A DNA stretch of 9,785 bases from Actinomycetota bacterium (GTDB taxonomy: Bacteria; Actinomycetota; Actinomycetes; Nanopelagicales; Nanopelagicaceae), in assembly GCA_009700155.1 (NCBI GenBank), contig WLMP01000030.1, forward strand, positions 1 through 9,785. Reading direction: 5' to 3'. Below, in pieces: positions 1-7,216 of this stretch (positions within the stretch are counted from its first letter, which is position 1; each line of letters begins with the position of its first letter). Below the pieces are notes generated by a model, which saw only the letters and a program-made list of their open reading frames with translations, was not told the origin of the DNA and did no database searches. The position numbers were made by a program, and so were the translations under genes.

Positions 1-10
1 CTAATCAATT

Positions 11-16
11 TATCCT
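11..16 (+). promoter_or_regulatory. Possible -10 element for a leaderless DUF3000 transcript
   Basis: TATCCT matches four of six bases of the TATAAT consensus. Its last base is 7 nt before the GTG start, so transcription would begin at or next to the start codon. The matching -35 element would fall left of the window, so this cannot be tested here. The absence of a well-spaced Shine-Dalgarno fits a leaderless message. Confidence 0.22.
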
Positions 17-22
17 TAGGTA

Positions 23-562
23 GTGAAGCCAAACTTTGAACAATTAGTTGCGCCAATTTTGGCGCTAAAGCCAAGGGCTGAAATACTTTTAGAAGTTGTT
101 CCTGCTCCACAAAAACTTGCACCTCATGCTTTAGCTTTAACTGCAGATGTCTTAGAAGATGCAGCAACCGGTAGATTAGTTTTATTACATGATCCAGATG
201 GTCAAGAAGGCTGGTCTGGTCAGTGGCGATTTGTGACATTTACTAGAGCAGCTATTGATTTAGAGATGGCTTCAGATCCATTACTTCCCGAAATTGGTTG
301 GGCTTGGCTAATGGAATCCTTAAAGAAACATAATTGTGATTACATTGCCGCTAGTGGCACAGTAACGAGAGTTGCCAGTGCATCATTTGGAGAGCTCGAA
401 GATAAAGAGGAAGACTCTGAAATAGAGATTAGAGCATCTTGGACACCGACAAATGAATCCCAATTAGTTAACAATCTGCATGCGTGGTTAGAACTATTAG
501 GTATGACAGCAGGCTTAGAGCCAATACCTGAAGGTGTAGCTTCAATTTCTCGTAAAATTTAA
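23..562 (+). CDS. DUF3000 family protein, function unknown
   Basis: The 179-residue protein matches my recall of the actinobacterial DUF3000 family. Visible landmarks are PAPQKLAPHALALTADV (residues 27-43), RLVLLHDPDGQEGWSGQWR (51-69), DPLLPEIGWAWL (85-96), ASGTVTRVASASFG (110-123) and EIRASWTP (135-142). There is no signal peptide or membrane segment, so it should be cytosolic. The start is GTG: an in-frame TAG lies at 17-19 and the next in-frame Met codon is about 80 codons on, too late to keep the conserved N-terminal half. Only a short AGG (about 18-20) precedes it, so the message could be leaderless. The stop codon is 6 bp from the ribonuclease D ATG, implying one operon. No biochemical role is known to me for this family; a link to RNA metabolism is only guilt by association. 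Confidence 0.9.
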   Translation: MKPNFEQLVAPILALKPRAEILLEVVPAPQKLAPHALALTADVLEDAATGRLVLLHDPDGQEGWSGQWRFVTFTRAAIDLEMASDPLLPEIGWAWLMESLKKHNCDYIAASGTVTRVASASFGELEDKEEDSEIEIRASWTPTNESQLVNNLHAWLELLGMTAGLEPIPEGVASISRKI

Positions 563-568
563 TCATTG

Positions 569-1861
569 ATGGCAACTCCACTATTAACGCCTAGAAATGG
601 CATGCCCCAACTTGTTGAAACTGAAAGTGATTTTGAGAAAACTATTTCAGCGTTATCAAAAGGTAGTGGTGATATTGCTATCGATGCCGAAAGAGCATCT
701 GGCTATCGCTACAGTCAAAGAGCTTACTTAATACAGATCTTTCGCAGAGGTGGCGGGTTACACCTGATTGATCCAATTCCGTTAGCAAATTCAAGATTGT
801 GGAATGAATTTAACATCAATTTTTCAAAGTATGAATGGGTAATACATGCAAGCACTCAGGATCTGCCGTGCTTAATCGGCGTGGGGTTAAAACCAAATTT
901 ATTATTTGATACTGAGCTTGGCGCCCGAATTGCAGGTTGTGATCGAGTAGGGCTAGGCCCACTTGCTGAAAGCTTGTTAGAAATTCAGTTAGCCAAAGAG
1001 CATTCTGCTGTTGATTGGTCAATTAGACCATTAAAGGCAGAGTGGTTAACTTACGCAGCACTTGATGTAGATATTCTCTTAGATATTAAAGATGGGGTTG
1101 AAAAATTATTAGTTGATCAGAATAAACTCGCCTGGGCTAAGCAAGACTTTTCATCAATTTTATCCAGTTATAGCAATTATAAATTTACCGATGCACCAAA
1201 ACCAGATCGCTGGCGAAGGACTTCAGGTATGCACAAGGTAAGAGACCGATTAACCCTAACAACTGTGCGAGATTTATGGGTATCTAGAAATGAATTGGCT
1301 GCCGAATTAGATATTGCACCAGGGCGAATCCTTGGCGATGAAGCCATTGTTGAGTTGGCTCTGCGCCGCCCAAATAACCTCGAAGAGGTTGCAAAAATTA
1401 TTGGGTGGCGAACTAAATTAGATGCACCACCATTTAGTCGGTGGCTTAAAACTTTAACTAATTCGCTTTCTACACCCACAGATGATCAGCCGGAATACAA
1501 GGTTGTTTCTCAGAACTTGCCACCGATTAGAGTTTGGAAAGAGAAAAATCCGCTTGGCTATGCTCGACTAACTCATGCAAGAGCTTTATTAGCAGATCTT
1601 TCAGCACAATTGAAAATTCCAGTTGAAAATCTAATTACACCTGAATTTATAAGAAAGGTATGTTGGCAGGAGCCGCCAAAAAATATTAGTGATTATCAAG
1701 AGTTCATTAAGAGTGAGTTGGTTAAATCTGGAGCTAGAAGTTGGCAAATTGAACAAGTTCTGTCTCCGATGGAAATAGCTATAGCTCAAACGGAGCCATT
1801 GGTAATTGCAGAACCTGATGAAGGTGATTCACCTGAAGCCAGCACCAAGGAGTTAGAGTAA
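569..1861 (+). CDS. rnd: Ribonuclease D (DEDD-family 3'-5' exoribonuclease with HRDC domain)
   Basis: This 430-residue cytosolic enzyme should trim 3' ends of tRNA precursors and other small RNAs. The DEDD-y catalytic set is intact. Exo I is IAIDAERASGYRYSQRAYL with D39 and E41. Exo II is HASTQDLPCL with D98. Exo III is YAALDVDIL with Y162 and D166. An HRDC domain follows at about 225-290 (TTVRDLWVSRNELAAELDIAPGRILGDEAI). A second helical domain at about 330-405 (PVENLITPEFIRKVCW) resembles the C-terminal domain of actinobacterial ribonuclease D, and an acidic tail ends the protein. I choose ATG 569; a TTG directly before it (566) would add one residue. No Shine-Dalgarno is visible, so translation probably depends on the DUF3000 gene ending 6 bp upstream. 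The length is normal for actinobacteria. Confidence 0.95.
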   Translation: MATPLLTPRNGMPQLVETESDFEKTISALSKGSGDIAIDAERASGYRYSQRAYLIQIFRRGGGLHLIDPIPLANSRLWNEFNINFSKYEWVIHASTQDLPCLIGVGLKPNLLFDTELGARIAGCDRVGLGPLAESLLEIQLAKEHSAVDWSIRPLKAEWLTYAALDVDILLDIKDGVEKLLVDQNKLAWAKQDFSSILSSYSNYKFTDAPKPDRWRRTSGMHKVRDRLTLTTVRDLWVSRNELAAELDIAPGRILGDEAIVELALRRPNNLEEVAKIIGWRTKLDAPPFSRWLKTLTNSLSTPTDDQPEYKVVSQNLPPIRVWKEKNPLGYARLTHARALLADLSAQLKIPVENLITPEFIRKVCWQEPPKNISDYQEFIKSELVKSGARSWQIEQVLSPMEIAIAQTEPLVIAEPDEGDSPEASTKELE

Positions 1862-1884
1862 AAACCTTTGCCCAAGTGGTGATC

Positions 1885-1940
1885 GATCAGAATGTGCTGG
1901 AGTGTTAAATCAGTTTCAACACCTGATCTCTAAACCTGAT
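1885..1940. repeat. Cluster of four CTGAT/ATCAG elements with inverted and direct symmetry
   Basis: ATCAG occurs at 1886-1890 and 1909-1913, and its complement CTGAT at 1923-1927 and 1936-1940. The outer pair GATCAG (1885-1890) and CTGATC (1923-1928) is a perfect 6-bp inverted repeat. ACCTGAT is directly repeated at 1921-1927 and 1934-1940, 13 bp apart. Between the outer arms, GTGTTAAA (1902-1909) pairs with TTT(C)AACAC (1914-1922) around a TCAG loop with one bulged C. Repeated half-sites upstream of a promoter could be an operator or a folded leader; neither is proven. Confidence 0.5.
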
Positions 1941-1967
1941 AAGCCAGGGTGCCCACTACCCAATTTC

Positions 1968-1996
1968 GCTACTGGCGAGTAACCTAACCCTATAGT
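1968..1996 (+). promoter_or_regulatory. Candidate promoter for the fad operon
   Basis: TATAGT at 1991-1996 matches five of six bases of the -10 consensus. At a 17-bp spacing the -35 hexamer would be GCTACT (1968-1973), a poor match, so the promoter may be weak or activator-dependent. Transcription would start near 2003 and leave a leader of about 21 nt carrying the Shine-Dalgarno. AACCT (1981-1985) and AGGTT (1998-2002) flank the -10 box as an inverted repeat. Confidence 0.4.
1970..1981. promoter_or_regulatory. Palindrome TACT-N4-AGTA, possible operator of the fad operon
   Basis: TACTGGCGAGTA has perfect 4-bp arms around GGCG. It overlaps the expected -35 position and the spacer of the candidate promoter, which is where a dimeric repressor of the TetR type would sit. 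Fatty acid degradation genes in actinobacteria are often controlled by such repressors. No regulator gene is present in the window, and short palindromes arise by chance, so this is a suggestion. Confidence 0.3.
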
Positions 1997-2011
1997 GAGG
2001 TTGAATGAGCT

Positions 2012-2017
2012 AAGGGG
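2012..2017 (+). promoter_or_regulatory. Ribosome binding site of the thiolase gene
   Basis: AAGGGG lies 6 nt before the ATG at 2024, good spacing for a Shine-Dalgarno. It supports that start, as does the in-frame TGA at 2006-2008, which excludes any start further upstream. Confidence 0.75.
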
Positions 2018-2023
2018 CCCAAG

Positions 2024-3229
2024 ATGAGTAAGAGTGCTACCGCAAAAACCAATGTTGTACTAGTTGATGCAGTTCGAACACCATTTGGCAAGGCTGGATC
2101 TTTATATGCCCAAACTAGAGCAGATGACATTATGGTTCGTTGTATTCGCGGTTTACTAGAGCGAAACCCAAATATTCCATTAGATCAAATTGATGATGTT
2201 GCAATTGCTGCTGCAACGCAGACCGGAGACCAAGGAATGAATATTGGTCGCTCAGTTTCAATTTTATCTGGAATTCCAAATACAGTTCCAGGATATTCAA
2301 TTGATCGATGGTGTGCAGGAGCATTAACTGCCGTAACCACAATTGCTGGTGGCATAAATATGGGTGCATATGATTTAGCAATTGCTGGCGGAGTAGAACA
2401 CATGGGAAATCATCCGATGGGTGATGGAATGGATCCAAACCCAAGGTATTTAGCTGAAAAAATTGTTGACACAGATGCATTACAAATGGGAGCAACTGCA
2501 GAGCGACTACATGACAAATTCCCACACTTAACTAAAGAACGCGCTGATAAATATGCCTTAGCCTCACAGCAAAAAACTGCTGCTGCATATAGCGCAAATA
2601 AAATTCAACCTGATTTGATTCCAGTAGCAACTAGAACTGTTGAATTGGGTTGGGGTGTAGCAACTGTAGATGAACCACCAAGACCTCAAACAACTCTTGA
2701 GGCATTAGGTGCTCTTAAAACACCATTTCGCCCAGCTGGCCGAGTAACAGCTGGTAATGCTGCTGGATTAAATGATGGTGCAACAGCTGCAATTTTGGCA
2801 TCAGAAAGTAAGGCAAAAGAATTAAATCTGCCGATTAAAGCAAGAATGGTTTCATTTGCATTTGCAGGTGTTGAGCCAGAGATTATGGGATATGGACCAG
2901 TACCTAGCACTATTAAAGCGCTAAAAAAAGCTGGTTTAGATATTTCAGATATTGGATTGTTTGAAGTTAATGAAGCTTTTGCAATTCAAGTTTTATCTTT
3001 CTTAGACCATTTTGGTATAGCCGATGATGATAAACGTGTAAATATCTATGGTGGTGCAATAGCTGTTGGTCACCCATTAGCCTCATCAGGTGTTAGATTA
3101 ATTCTTAACCTTGCAAATGGATTTAAAGATCACCCAGAAGTTCGATATGGAATCACAACGATGTGTATTGGTCTTGGCATGGGCGGCACAATAATTTGGG
3201 AAAACCCTAACTACACAGGTGGTAAATAA
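2024..3229 (+). CDS. fadA: Acetyl-CoA C-acyltransferase (3-ketoacyl-CoA thiolase), beta-oxidation
   Basis: This 401-residue thiolase should cleave 3-ketoacyl-CoA with CoA into acetyl-CoA and a shortened acyl-CoA. Opening motif NVVLVDAVRTPFGKAG is at 10-25. The nucleophilic cysteine is C97 in DRWCAGALTA, the NEAFA motif is at 316-320, the catalytic histidine is H350 in GHPLASSG, and the second acid/base cysteine is C381 in TMCIGLGMGG. GHPLASSG has Ala where the commonest thiolase pattern (GHPLGASG) has Gly; I believe this occurs in the subtype paired with actinobacterial FadB. The stop overlaps the next start by one base, so the two proteins are probably made together and form a trifunctional complex like mycobacterial FadA-FadB. 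It runs in the degradative direction judging by this partner; pure biosynthetic acetoacetyl-CoA thiolase is less likely. Confidence 0.93.
   Translation: MSKSATAKTNVVLVDAVRTPFGKAGSLYAQTRADDIMVRCIRGLLERNPNIPLDQIDDVAIAAATQTGDQGMNIGRSVSILSGIPNTVPGYSIDRWCAGALTAVTTIAGGINMGAYDLAIAGGVEHMGNHPMGDGMDPNPRYLAEKIVDTDALQMGATAERLHDKFPHLTKERADKYALASQQKTAAAYSANKIQPDLIPVATRTVELGWGVATVDEPPRPQTTLEALGALKTPFRPAGRVTAGNAAGLNDGATAAILASESKAKELNLPIKARMVSFAFAGVEPEIMGYGPVPSTIKALKKAGLDISDIGLFEVNEAFAIQVLSFLDHFGIADDDKRVNIYGGAIAVGHPLASSGVRLILNLANGFKDHPEVRYGITTMCIGLGMGGTIIWENPNYTGGK
3217..3222 (+). promoter_or_regulatory. Ribosome binding site of the fadB-type gene, inside the thiolase gene
   Basis: AGGTGG sits 6 nt before the ATG at 3229 and encodes part of the thiolase C-terminus (TGGK). 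With the TAATG stop-start overlap it points to translational coupling with additional direct ribosome loading. Confidence 0.6.
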
Positions 3230-5334
3230 TGACTGAAGCAACAATGGTAGGCGCTCCGGATGAGGTTGTAACAAACGCCATCTTGCGTATGGTTTCACTA
3301 ACACCATTTGGTCACAATGGTGAGTTAGCTTTAATTACGTTAGATAATGGATCTGATCACACACGACCAAATACCTTTGGCGCAGCTTCATTACAATCCC
3401 TGTCATCGGCCATTGATGAAGCCACGAAATCAAATGCGGTTGCAATTGCAGTAACTGGAAAACCATTTATTTTTGCAGCTGGTGCAGATCTTTCTGCAAT
3501 GGGGTTTCTAACAGATAAGTCCCAGGCAATTGCCATTGGCGATTTAGGACATGATGTTTTTCTAAAATTGCATGAGAGTAAAAAACCAACCTTTGCATTT
3601 ATAAATGGATTAGCACTTGGTGGAGGCCTTGAGGTTGGACTTAACTGCCACTACCGCACACTTGCTTCTACTGCTTTTACTGGATTGCCTGAATGCTTTT
3701 TAGGTCTAGTTCCAGGCTGGGGCGGTGCAACATTACTTCCAAAAATTATTGGACCAGAAAATGCTGTTCAAGTAATTATCTCAAATGCGTTAAACAATAA
3801 TACTATGATGAAATCTAAAGATGCTCTCTCACTTGGAGTAGTAGATGCCGTCTATGAGCCTGCAGATTTTCTTGAAAAATCAGTTAAGTTTGCTGCAGAC
3901 ATATTAAGCGGTAAAAAGAAGATCGAAAGAAAAGATTTTAGTAATGACTCTGGTGCTTATGAAAAAGCGATTGCAACAGGCAAAGCTGCAGTTGCTAAAA
4001 AATATAATGGGGCTGAAATTGCCTCCCCGCTTGCTGCACTTGAATTAATTAAAGCTTCACAAAAAAATACTGTTCGAGATGGTTTTGCGGCTGAAACTAA
4101 GGTACTTGCTGATTTAGTTATGAGCGATCCACTTAGAGCATCTCTTTATTCATTTAATCTGATTCAAAAGAAGCGCAAGAAAGTTGAAGGAGCTCCTAAG
4201 CCAGCACTGGCTCGAAAAATTACAAAAGTTGGAGTAGTCGGTGCCGGATTAATGGCATCTCAACTTGCATTGCTTATGCTCAGAAACTTAAAGGTTCCAG
4301 TTGTCATTACAGATCTTGATCAAGAGCGGGTTGATAAGGGAATCGCTTGGATTAAAAATGAAATCCAAAAGCTAGTAGATAAGAAGAGATTATCTACAGA
4401 AGCTGCTACTCGATTACTTGGAAATATCTCAGGTTCTACCAATCAAGCAGTTTTTGCAAATGCTGATTTCGTAATTGAAGCGATATTTGAAGAGTTATCA
4501 TTAAAGCAAAAACTGTTTAAAGATTTAGAAGCCATAGTCACTCCAGAGTGTATTTTGGCCACAAACACCTCATCGCTCTCAGTTGAAGCAATGAGTGAGG
4601 GATTAAAAAATCCAGAACGAGTAGTTGGATTTCACTTCTTTAATCCAGTTGCAATTATGCCTTTGCTTGAGGTGGCACGCACTACAAAGACTGATGATGC
4701 AACGGTTGCAACTGCTATCAATGTCGGAAAAGAATTGAAAAAGACAATGGTAATTGTTAAGGATGCACCAGCTTTTGTAGTTAATCGCCTATTAACAAGA
4801 TTTATGGGTGAAGTAACAGATGCAATTGATGAGGGAACACCTTATGAGGTAGCAGATGCTGCTATGACGCCACTTGGTTTTCCAATGTCTTCTTTAGAGT
4901 TACTAGGCCTGGTCGGCCCTGGTGTTGCGTTACATGTTGCTGAAACTTTAAATAAGAATTTGGGTCCTCGCTACAAGATTTCACCAACTATGCAGCGGTT
5001 TGTTAAAGAAGGCGTAAAAACTTTTTACGTAAAGGGCGCTGATGGTCTTAATACTGTTAATCCAGCAGCAGTTTCGCTACTTGAAAAAGGAAGCAAAGCA
5101 TCTACGGCTGAACAGGTAAGACGTAGAGCTTTAGAAGCAATTGCTACTGAGGCAAAAATGATGCTTGATGAAGGTGTTATTGCTACTCCACAAGAGATTG
5201 ATATTTGTATGTTGCTGGGTGCTGGATGGCCAATGCACCTTGGCGGAATTCTTCCGTACTTAGACCGTGAGGGAATTAGCGAAGCGGTTTGCGGTGCTCG
5301 CTTTCATCCAAAGGGTGTTGCATCTCTTCCTTAA
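3229..5334 (+). CDS. fadB: Multifunctional enoyl-CoA hydratase / 3-hydroxyacyl-CoA dehydrogenase (FadB/FadJ type)
   Basis: This 701-residue protein should hydrate trans-2-enoyl-CoA and oxidise the L-3-hydroxyacyl-CoA with NAD+. The N-terminal crotonase domain (about 30-220) has oxyanion-hole segment AAGAD (83-87), NGLALGGGLEV with E135, and LPECFLGLVPGWGG with E155; both glutamates expected for hydratase activity are present. A linker leads to the NAD-binding domain (about 331-510): GVVGAGLMASQ, and acidic D362 ending the second strand. Catalytic H469 and E481 lie in GFHFFNP and PLLEV. C-terminal dehydrogenase domains (about 512-700) end in the familiar GILPYLDREG and FHPKGVASLP. The nucleotide motif reads GAGLMA instead of GxGxMG, which I recall from actinobacterial homologues. 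Length and order match mycobacterial FadB, the alpha subunit of the trifunctional complex. Its last 59 bp overlap dxs on the opposite strand. Confidence 0.94.
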   Translation: MTEATMVGAPDEVVTNAILRMVSLTPFGHNGELALITLDNGSDHTRPNTFGAASLQSLSSAIDEATKSNAVAIAVTGKPFIFAAGADLSAMGFLTDKSQAIAIGDLGHDVFLKLHESKKPTFAFINGLALGGGLEVGLNCHYRTLASTAFTGLPECFLGLVPGWGGATLLPKIIGPENAVQVIISNALNNNTMMKSKDALSLGVVDAVYEPADFLEKSVKFAADILSGKKKIERKDFSNDSGAYEKAIATGKAAVAKKYNGAEIASPLAALELIKASQKNTVRDGFAAETKVLADLVMSDPLRASLYSFNLIQKKRKKVEGAPKPALARKITKVGVVGAGLMASQLALLMLRNLKVPVVITDLDQERVDKGIAWIKNEIQKLVDKKRLSTEAATRLLGNISGSTNQAVFANADFVIEAIFEELSLKQKLFKDLEAIVTPECILATNTSSLSVEAMSEGLKNPERVVGFHFFNPVAIMPLLEVARTTKTDDATVATAINVGKELKKTMVIVKDAPAFVVNRLLTRFMGEVTDAIDEGTPYEVADAAMTPLGFPMSSLELLGLVGPGVALHVAETLNKNLGPRYKISPTMQRFVKEGVKTFYVKGADGLNTVNPAAVSLLEKGSKASTAEQVRRRALEAIATEAKMMLDEGVIATPQEIDICMLLGAGWPMHLGGILPYLDREGISEAVCGARFHPKGVASLP

Positions 5335-7210
5335 TATCTACAACAAAATCACTACTACTCCAGGTAACTAGTGATCTAGTTATATTCTGAACTGTAATTC
5401 CAAGATCTTCTAATATCTCATTGCGCTTTGCATGTTCAAGAAATGTTAATGGCACACCAATTGAATGGACTGGCACATTAAGTTGGGATTCTCTAAATAG
5501 CTCTGAGATTGTGCTAGCGATGCCTCCATGTTTAATTCCATCTTCTAATACAACAACACTCTTATACCGTTGAGCCATAGTTACTAAGGATTCTGGAAGA
5601 GGCTTAACCCATCTTGGATCAATAACTGTAACTCCAACGCCTTCGCGGTATGCCTGGCCAGCTGCCTCAACTGCAATTGCTGCAAATGCGCCAATACTTA
5701 CTAGCAAAATGTCAGCACTTTCTCCTCTATACAAAACATCAACACCATCGCGCCGCTCAAAAGCTGGAATATCTGGGTTTACTACACCCTTTGGAAATCT
5801 AATTAATGATGGTGCATCTGAGATATCTAGGGCCTCTCGCAAGGTTTCACGAAGTTGCTGGCCATCACGTGGTGCTGCAACATGAAGAGTTGGAACTATT
5901 CCAGTAAGGGCTAAATCCCAAATTCCATTATGTGATGGCCCATCATCGCCAGTAATTCCAGCTCTATCCAAAACAAATGTTACGCCTGCTTTATGTAATG
6001 CGACATCAAGAAGTAGTTGATCGAATGCTCTATTCAAAAATGTGGAGTAAACAGCAAATACTGGATGTAAGCCCGCATAAGCCATACCGGCAGCAGCGGT
6101 CGTAGCATGTTGTTCGGCAATACCAACATCAAAGGTTCGATCTGGAAAACTCTTTTGGAACTTATCTAAACCTGTAGGCCCCATCATTGCTGCAGTAAGT
6201 GCTACAACATCTTTGCGCTCTGAACCAATCTTAACTAATTCATCTGAAAAAACACTTGTCCAACTTTTTCCACCTTTAGCTAATGGAACTCCGGTTTCAG
6301 GATCAACAACGCCCACTGCATGAAATTTCTCTGCTTCATCTTGGATAGCAGGGGCATATCCTTTGCCCTTCTCTGTAATTACATGGACCAAAACTGGCGC
6401 ATCATAATCTTTCGCAATTTTTAATGCTTTTTCGACTGCTTCAATGTTATGACCATCAACTGGACCAAAGTATTTAAGCCCTAGATCTTCAAACATTCCT
6501 TGAGGGGCAACAATATCTTTTATTCCTTTTTTAACACCATGCAAAGTTTCATAAATTGGTTGTCCTACAACGGGTGTTTTTTCAAGTACGCCTTTACCCC
6601 AATCTAAAAATCTTTCATATCCACTTGTAGTTCTAAGTGTTGATAAATAGGTTGCAACTCCCCCAATTGTTGGCGAATATGATCTTTCATTGTCATTTAC
6701 AATAATTACTAATTTCTCATTCTTACTTGCAGCAATATTATTTAATGCCTCCCAGCTCATTCCGCCAGTAAGTGCACCATCACCGACAACGCATACGACA
6801 GTTCTATCTTTTTGGTTTGTAAGCGAAAAACCTTTAGCTATGCCATCGCTCCAAGAAAGTGCAGTTGATGCATGAGAGTTCTCAACAACATCATGCTCGC
6901 TCTCTTGCCTATTTGGATAGCCAGCAACGCCACCGCGCTGACGTAACTTATTGAATCCTAGGGATCTACCAGTTAATAACTTATGAACATAACTTTGATG
7001 TCCTGTATCAAATACGACTACATCTTTAGGTGACTCAAATACTCTATGAATTGCAATTGTTAGTTCCACAACCCCTAGGTTTGGACCTAAGTGCCCACCG
7101 GATTTAGAAACTTGCTCAATAAGATACTTTCTAATCTCACCAGAAAGATCTTCAAGTTGATTATAGGAAAGAGCTTTTAGATCTTCAGGGGACTTAATAT
7201 TGTCTAGCAT
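5276..7210 (-). CDS. dxs: 1-deoxy-D-xylulose-5-phosphate synthase
   Basis: This 644-residue cytosolic thiamine-diphosphate enzyme condenses pyruvate with glyceraldehyde 3-phosphate, the first step of the methylerythritol phosphate route to isoprenoids. Visible signatures are SGGHLGPNLGVVELT with H40, the diphosphate-binding GDGALTGGMSWEALNN (143-158) through NDN (172-174), KYFGPVDGHN (246-255), the catalytic glutamate E366 in DVGIAEQHAT, DRAGITGDDGPSHNG (415-429), RFPKGV (471-476) and DPRWVKPLP (531-539). The ATG is firm: an in-frame TAA lies at 7220-7222 and the N-terminus (SPEDLKAL..QLEDLSGEIR) fits the family. No Shine-Dalgarno is visible, so it may be leaderless or reached by read-through from acnA 35 bp upstream. 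The last 18 residues, ending SEHRKPLR, are encoded antisense to the fadB-type gene and lie beyond the usual end of the family fold. Confidence 0.96.
   Translation of the reverse strand: MLDNIKSPEDLKALSYNQLEDLSGEIRKYLIEQVSKSGGHLGPNLGVVELTIAIHRVFESPKDVVVFDTGHQSYVHKLLTGRSLGFNKLRQRGGVAGYPNRQESEHDVVENSHASTALSWSDGIAKGFSLTNQKDRTVVCVVGDGALTGGMSWEALNNIAASKNEKLVIIVNDNERSYSPTIGGVATYLSTLRTTSGYERFLDWGKGVLEKTPVVGQPIYETLHGVKKGIKDIVAPQGMFEDLGLKYFGPVDGHNIEAVEKALKIAKDYDAPVLVHVITEKGKGYAPAIQDEAEKFHAVGVVDPETGVPLAKGGKSWTSVFSDELVKIGSERKDVVALTAAMMGPTGLDKFQKSFPDRTFDVGIAEQHATTAAAGMAYAGLHPVFAVYSTFLNRAFDQLLLDVALHKAGVTFVLDRAGITGDDGPSHNGIWDLALTGIVPTLHVAAPRDGQQLRETLREALDISDAPSLIRFPKGVVNPDIPAFERRDGVDVLYRGESADILLVSIGAFAAIAVEAAGQAYREGVGVTVIDPRWVKPLPESLVTMAQRYKSVVVLEDGIKHGGIASTISELFRESQLNVPVHSIGVPLTFLEHAKRNEILEDLGITVQNITRSLVTWSSSDFVVDIKEEMQHPLDESEHRKPLR
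5365..5390 (+). terminator. Weak hairpin past the fad operon, possible terminator inside dxs
   Basis: TAACTAG (5365-5371) and CTAGTTA (5376-5382) form a perfect 7-bp stem around a TGAT loop, 30 bp after the fadB-type stop, followed by TATATTCT. It is the nearest candidate for a 3' end of the fad transcript. The stem is AT-rich (two G-C pairs) and the tail is not a clean T-run, so it may be weak or chance. On the minus strand it lies in dxs codons. Confidence 0.25.
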
Positions 7211-7216
7211 TGGTTT

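Larger units (their letters stand above)
1862..2023. other. Intergenic region between rnd and the fad operon
   Basis: This 162 bp gap is the only sizeable non-coding stretch in the window. Its 5' part (1885-1940) is rich in short repeats built on CTGAT/ATCAG and can fold into hairpins. Its 3' part carries a palindrome, a -10-like box and a Shine-Dalgarno for the thiolase gene. I see no T-run terminator after rnd, no tRNA fold and no plausible small ORF. Confidence 0.75.

Noticed and set aside
566..568. TTG as the rnd start codon
   Set aside because: An ATG follows immediately and loses only one residue; neither start has a Shine-Dalgarno, so the ATG is the simpler choice.
1988..1999. CTCACTATAGGG on the minus strand, like the 3' half of a T7 phage promoter
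   Set aside because: The upstream recognition half (TAATACGA) is missing; the sequence there reads ATTCAAC. No phage gene is nearby. Chance match.
2002..2008. TGAATGA, resembling a half-site of Bacillus FadR
   Set aside because: No mirrored half-site follows, and a 7-base match is weak in AT-rich DNA.
1862..2023. Possible riboswitch or small RNA in the rnd-fadA gap
   Set aside because: The hairpins are short and bulged, and match no riboswitch or RNA family I know; the repeats are better described as candidate operator elements.
2130..2525. 131-codon open frame on the minus strand
   Set aside because: It lies entirely antisense to the conserved thiolase gene, and its Leu/His/Gln-rich product looks like a frame shadow. 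The same holds for other short antisense frames within rnd, dxs and acnA.
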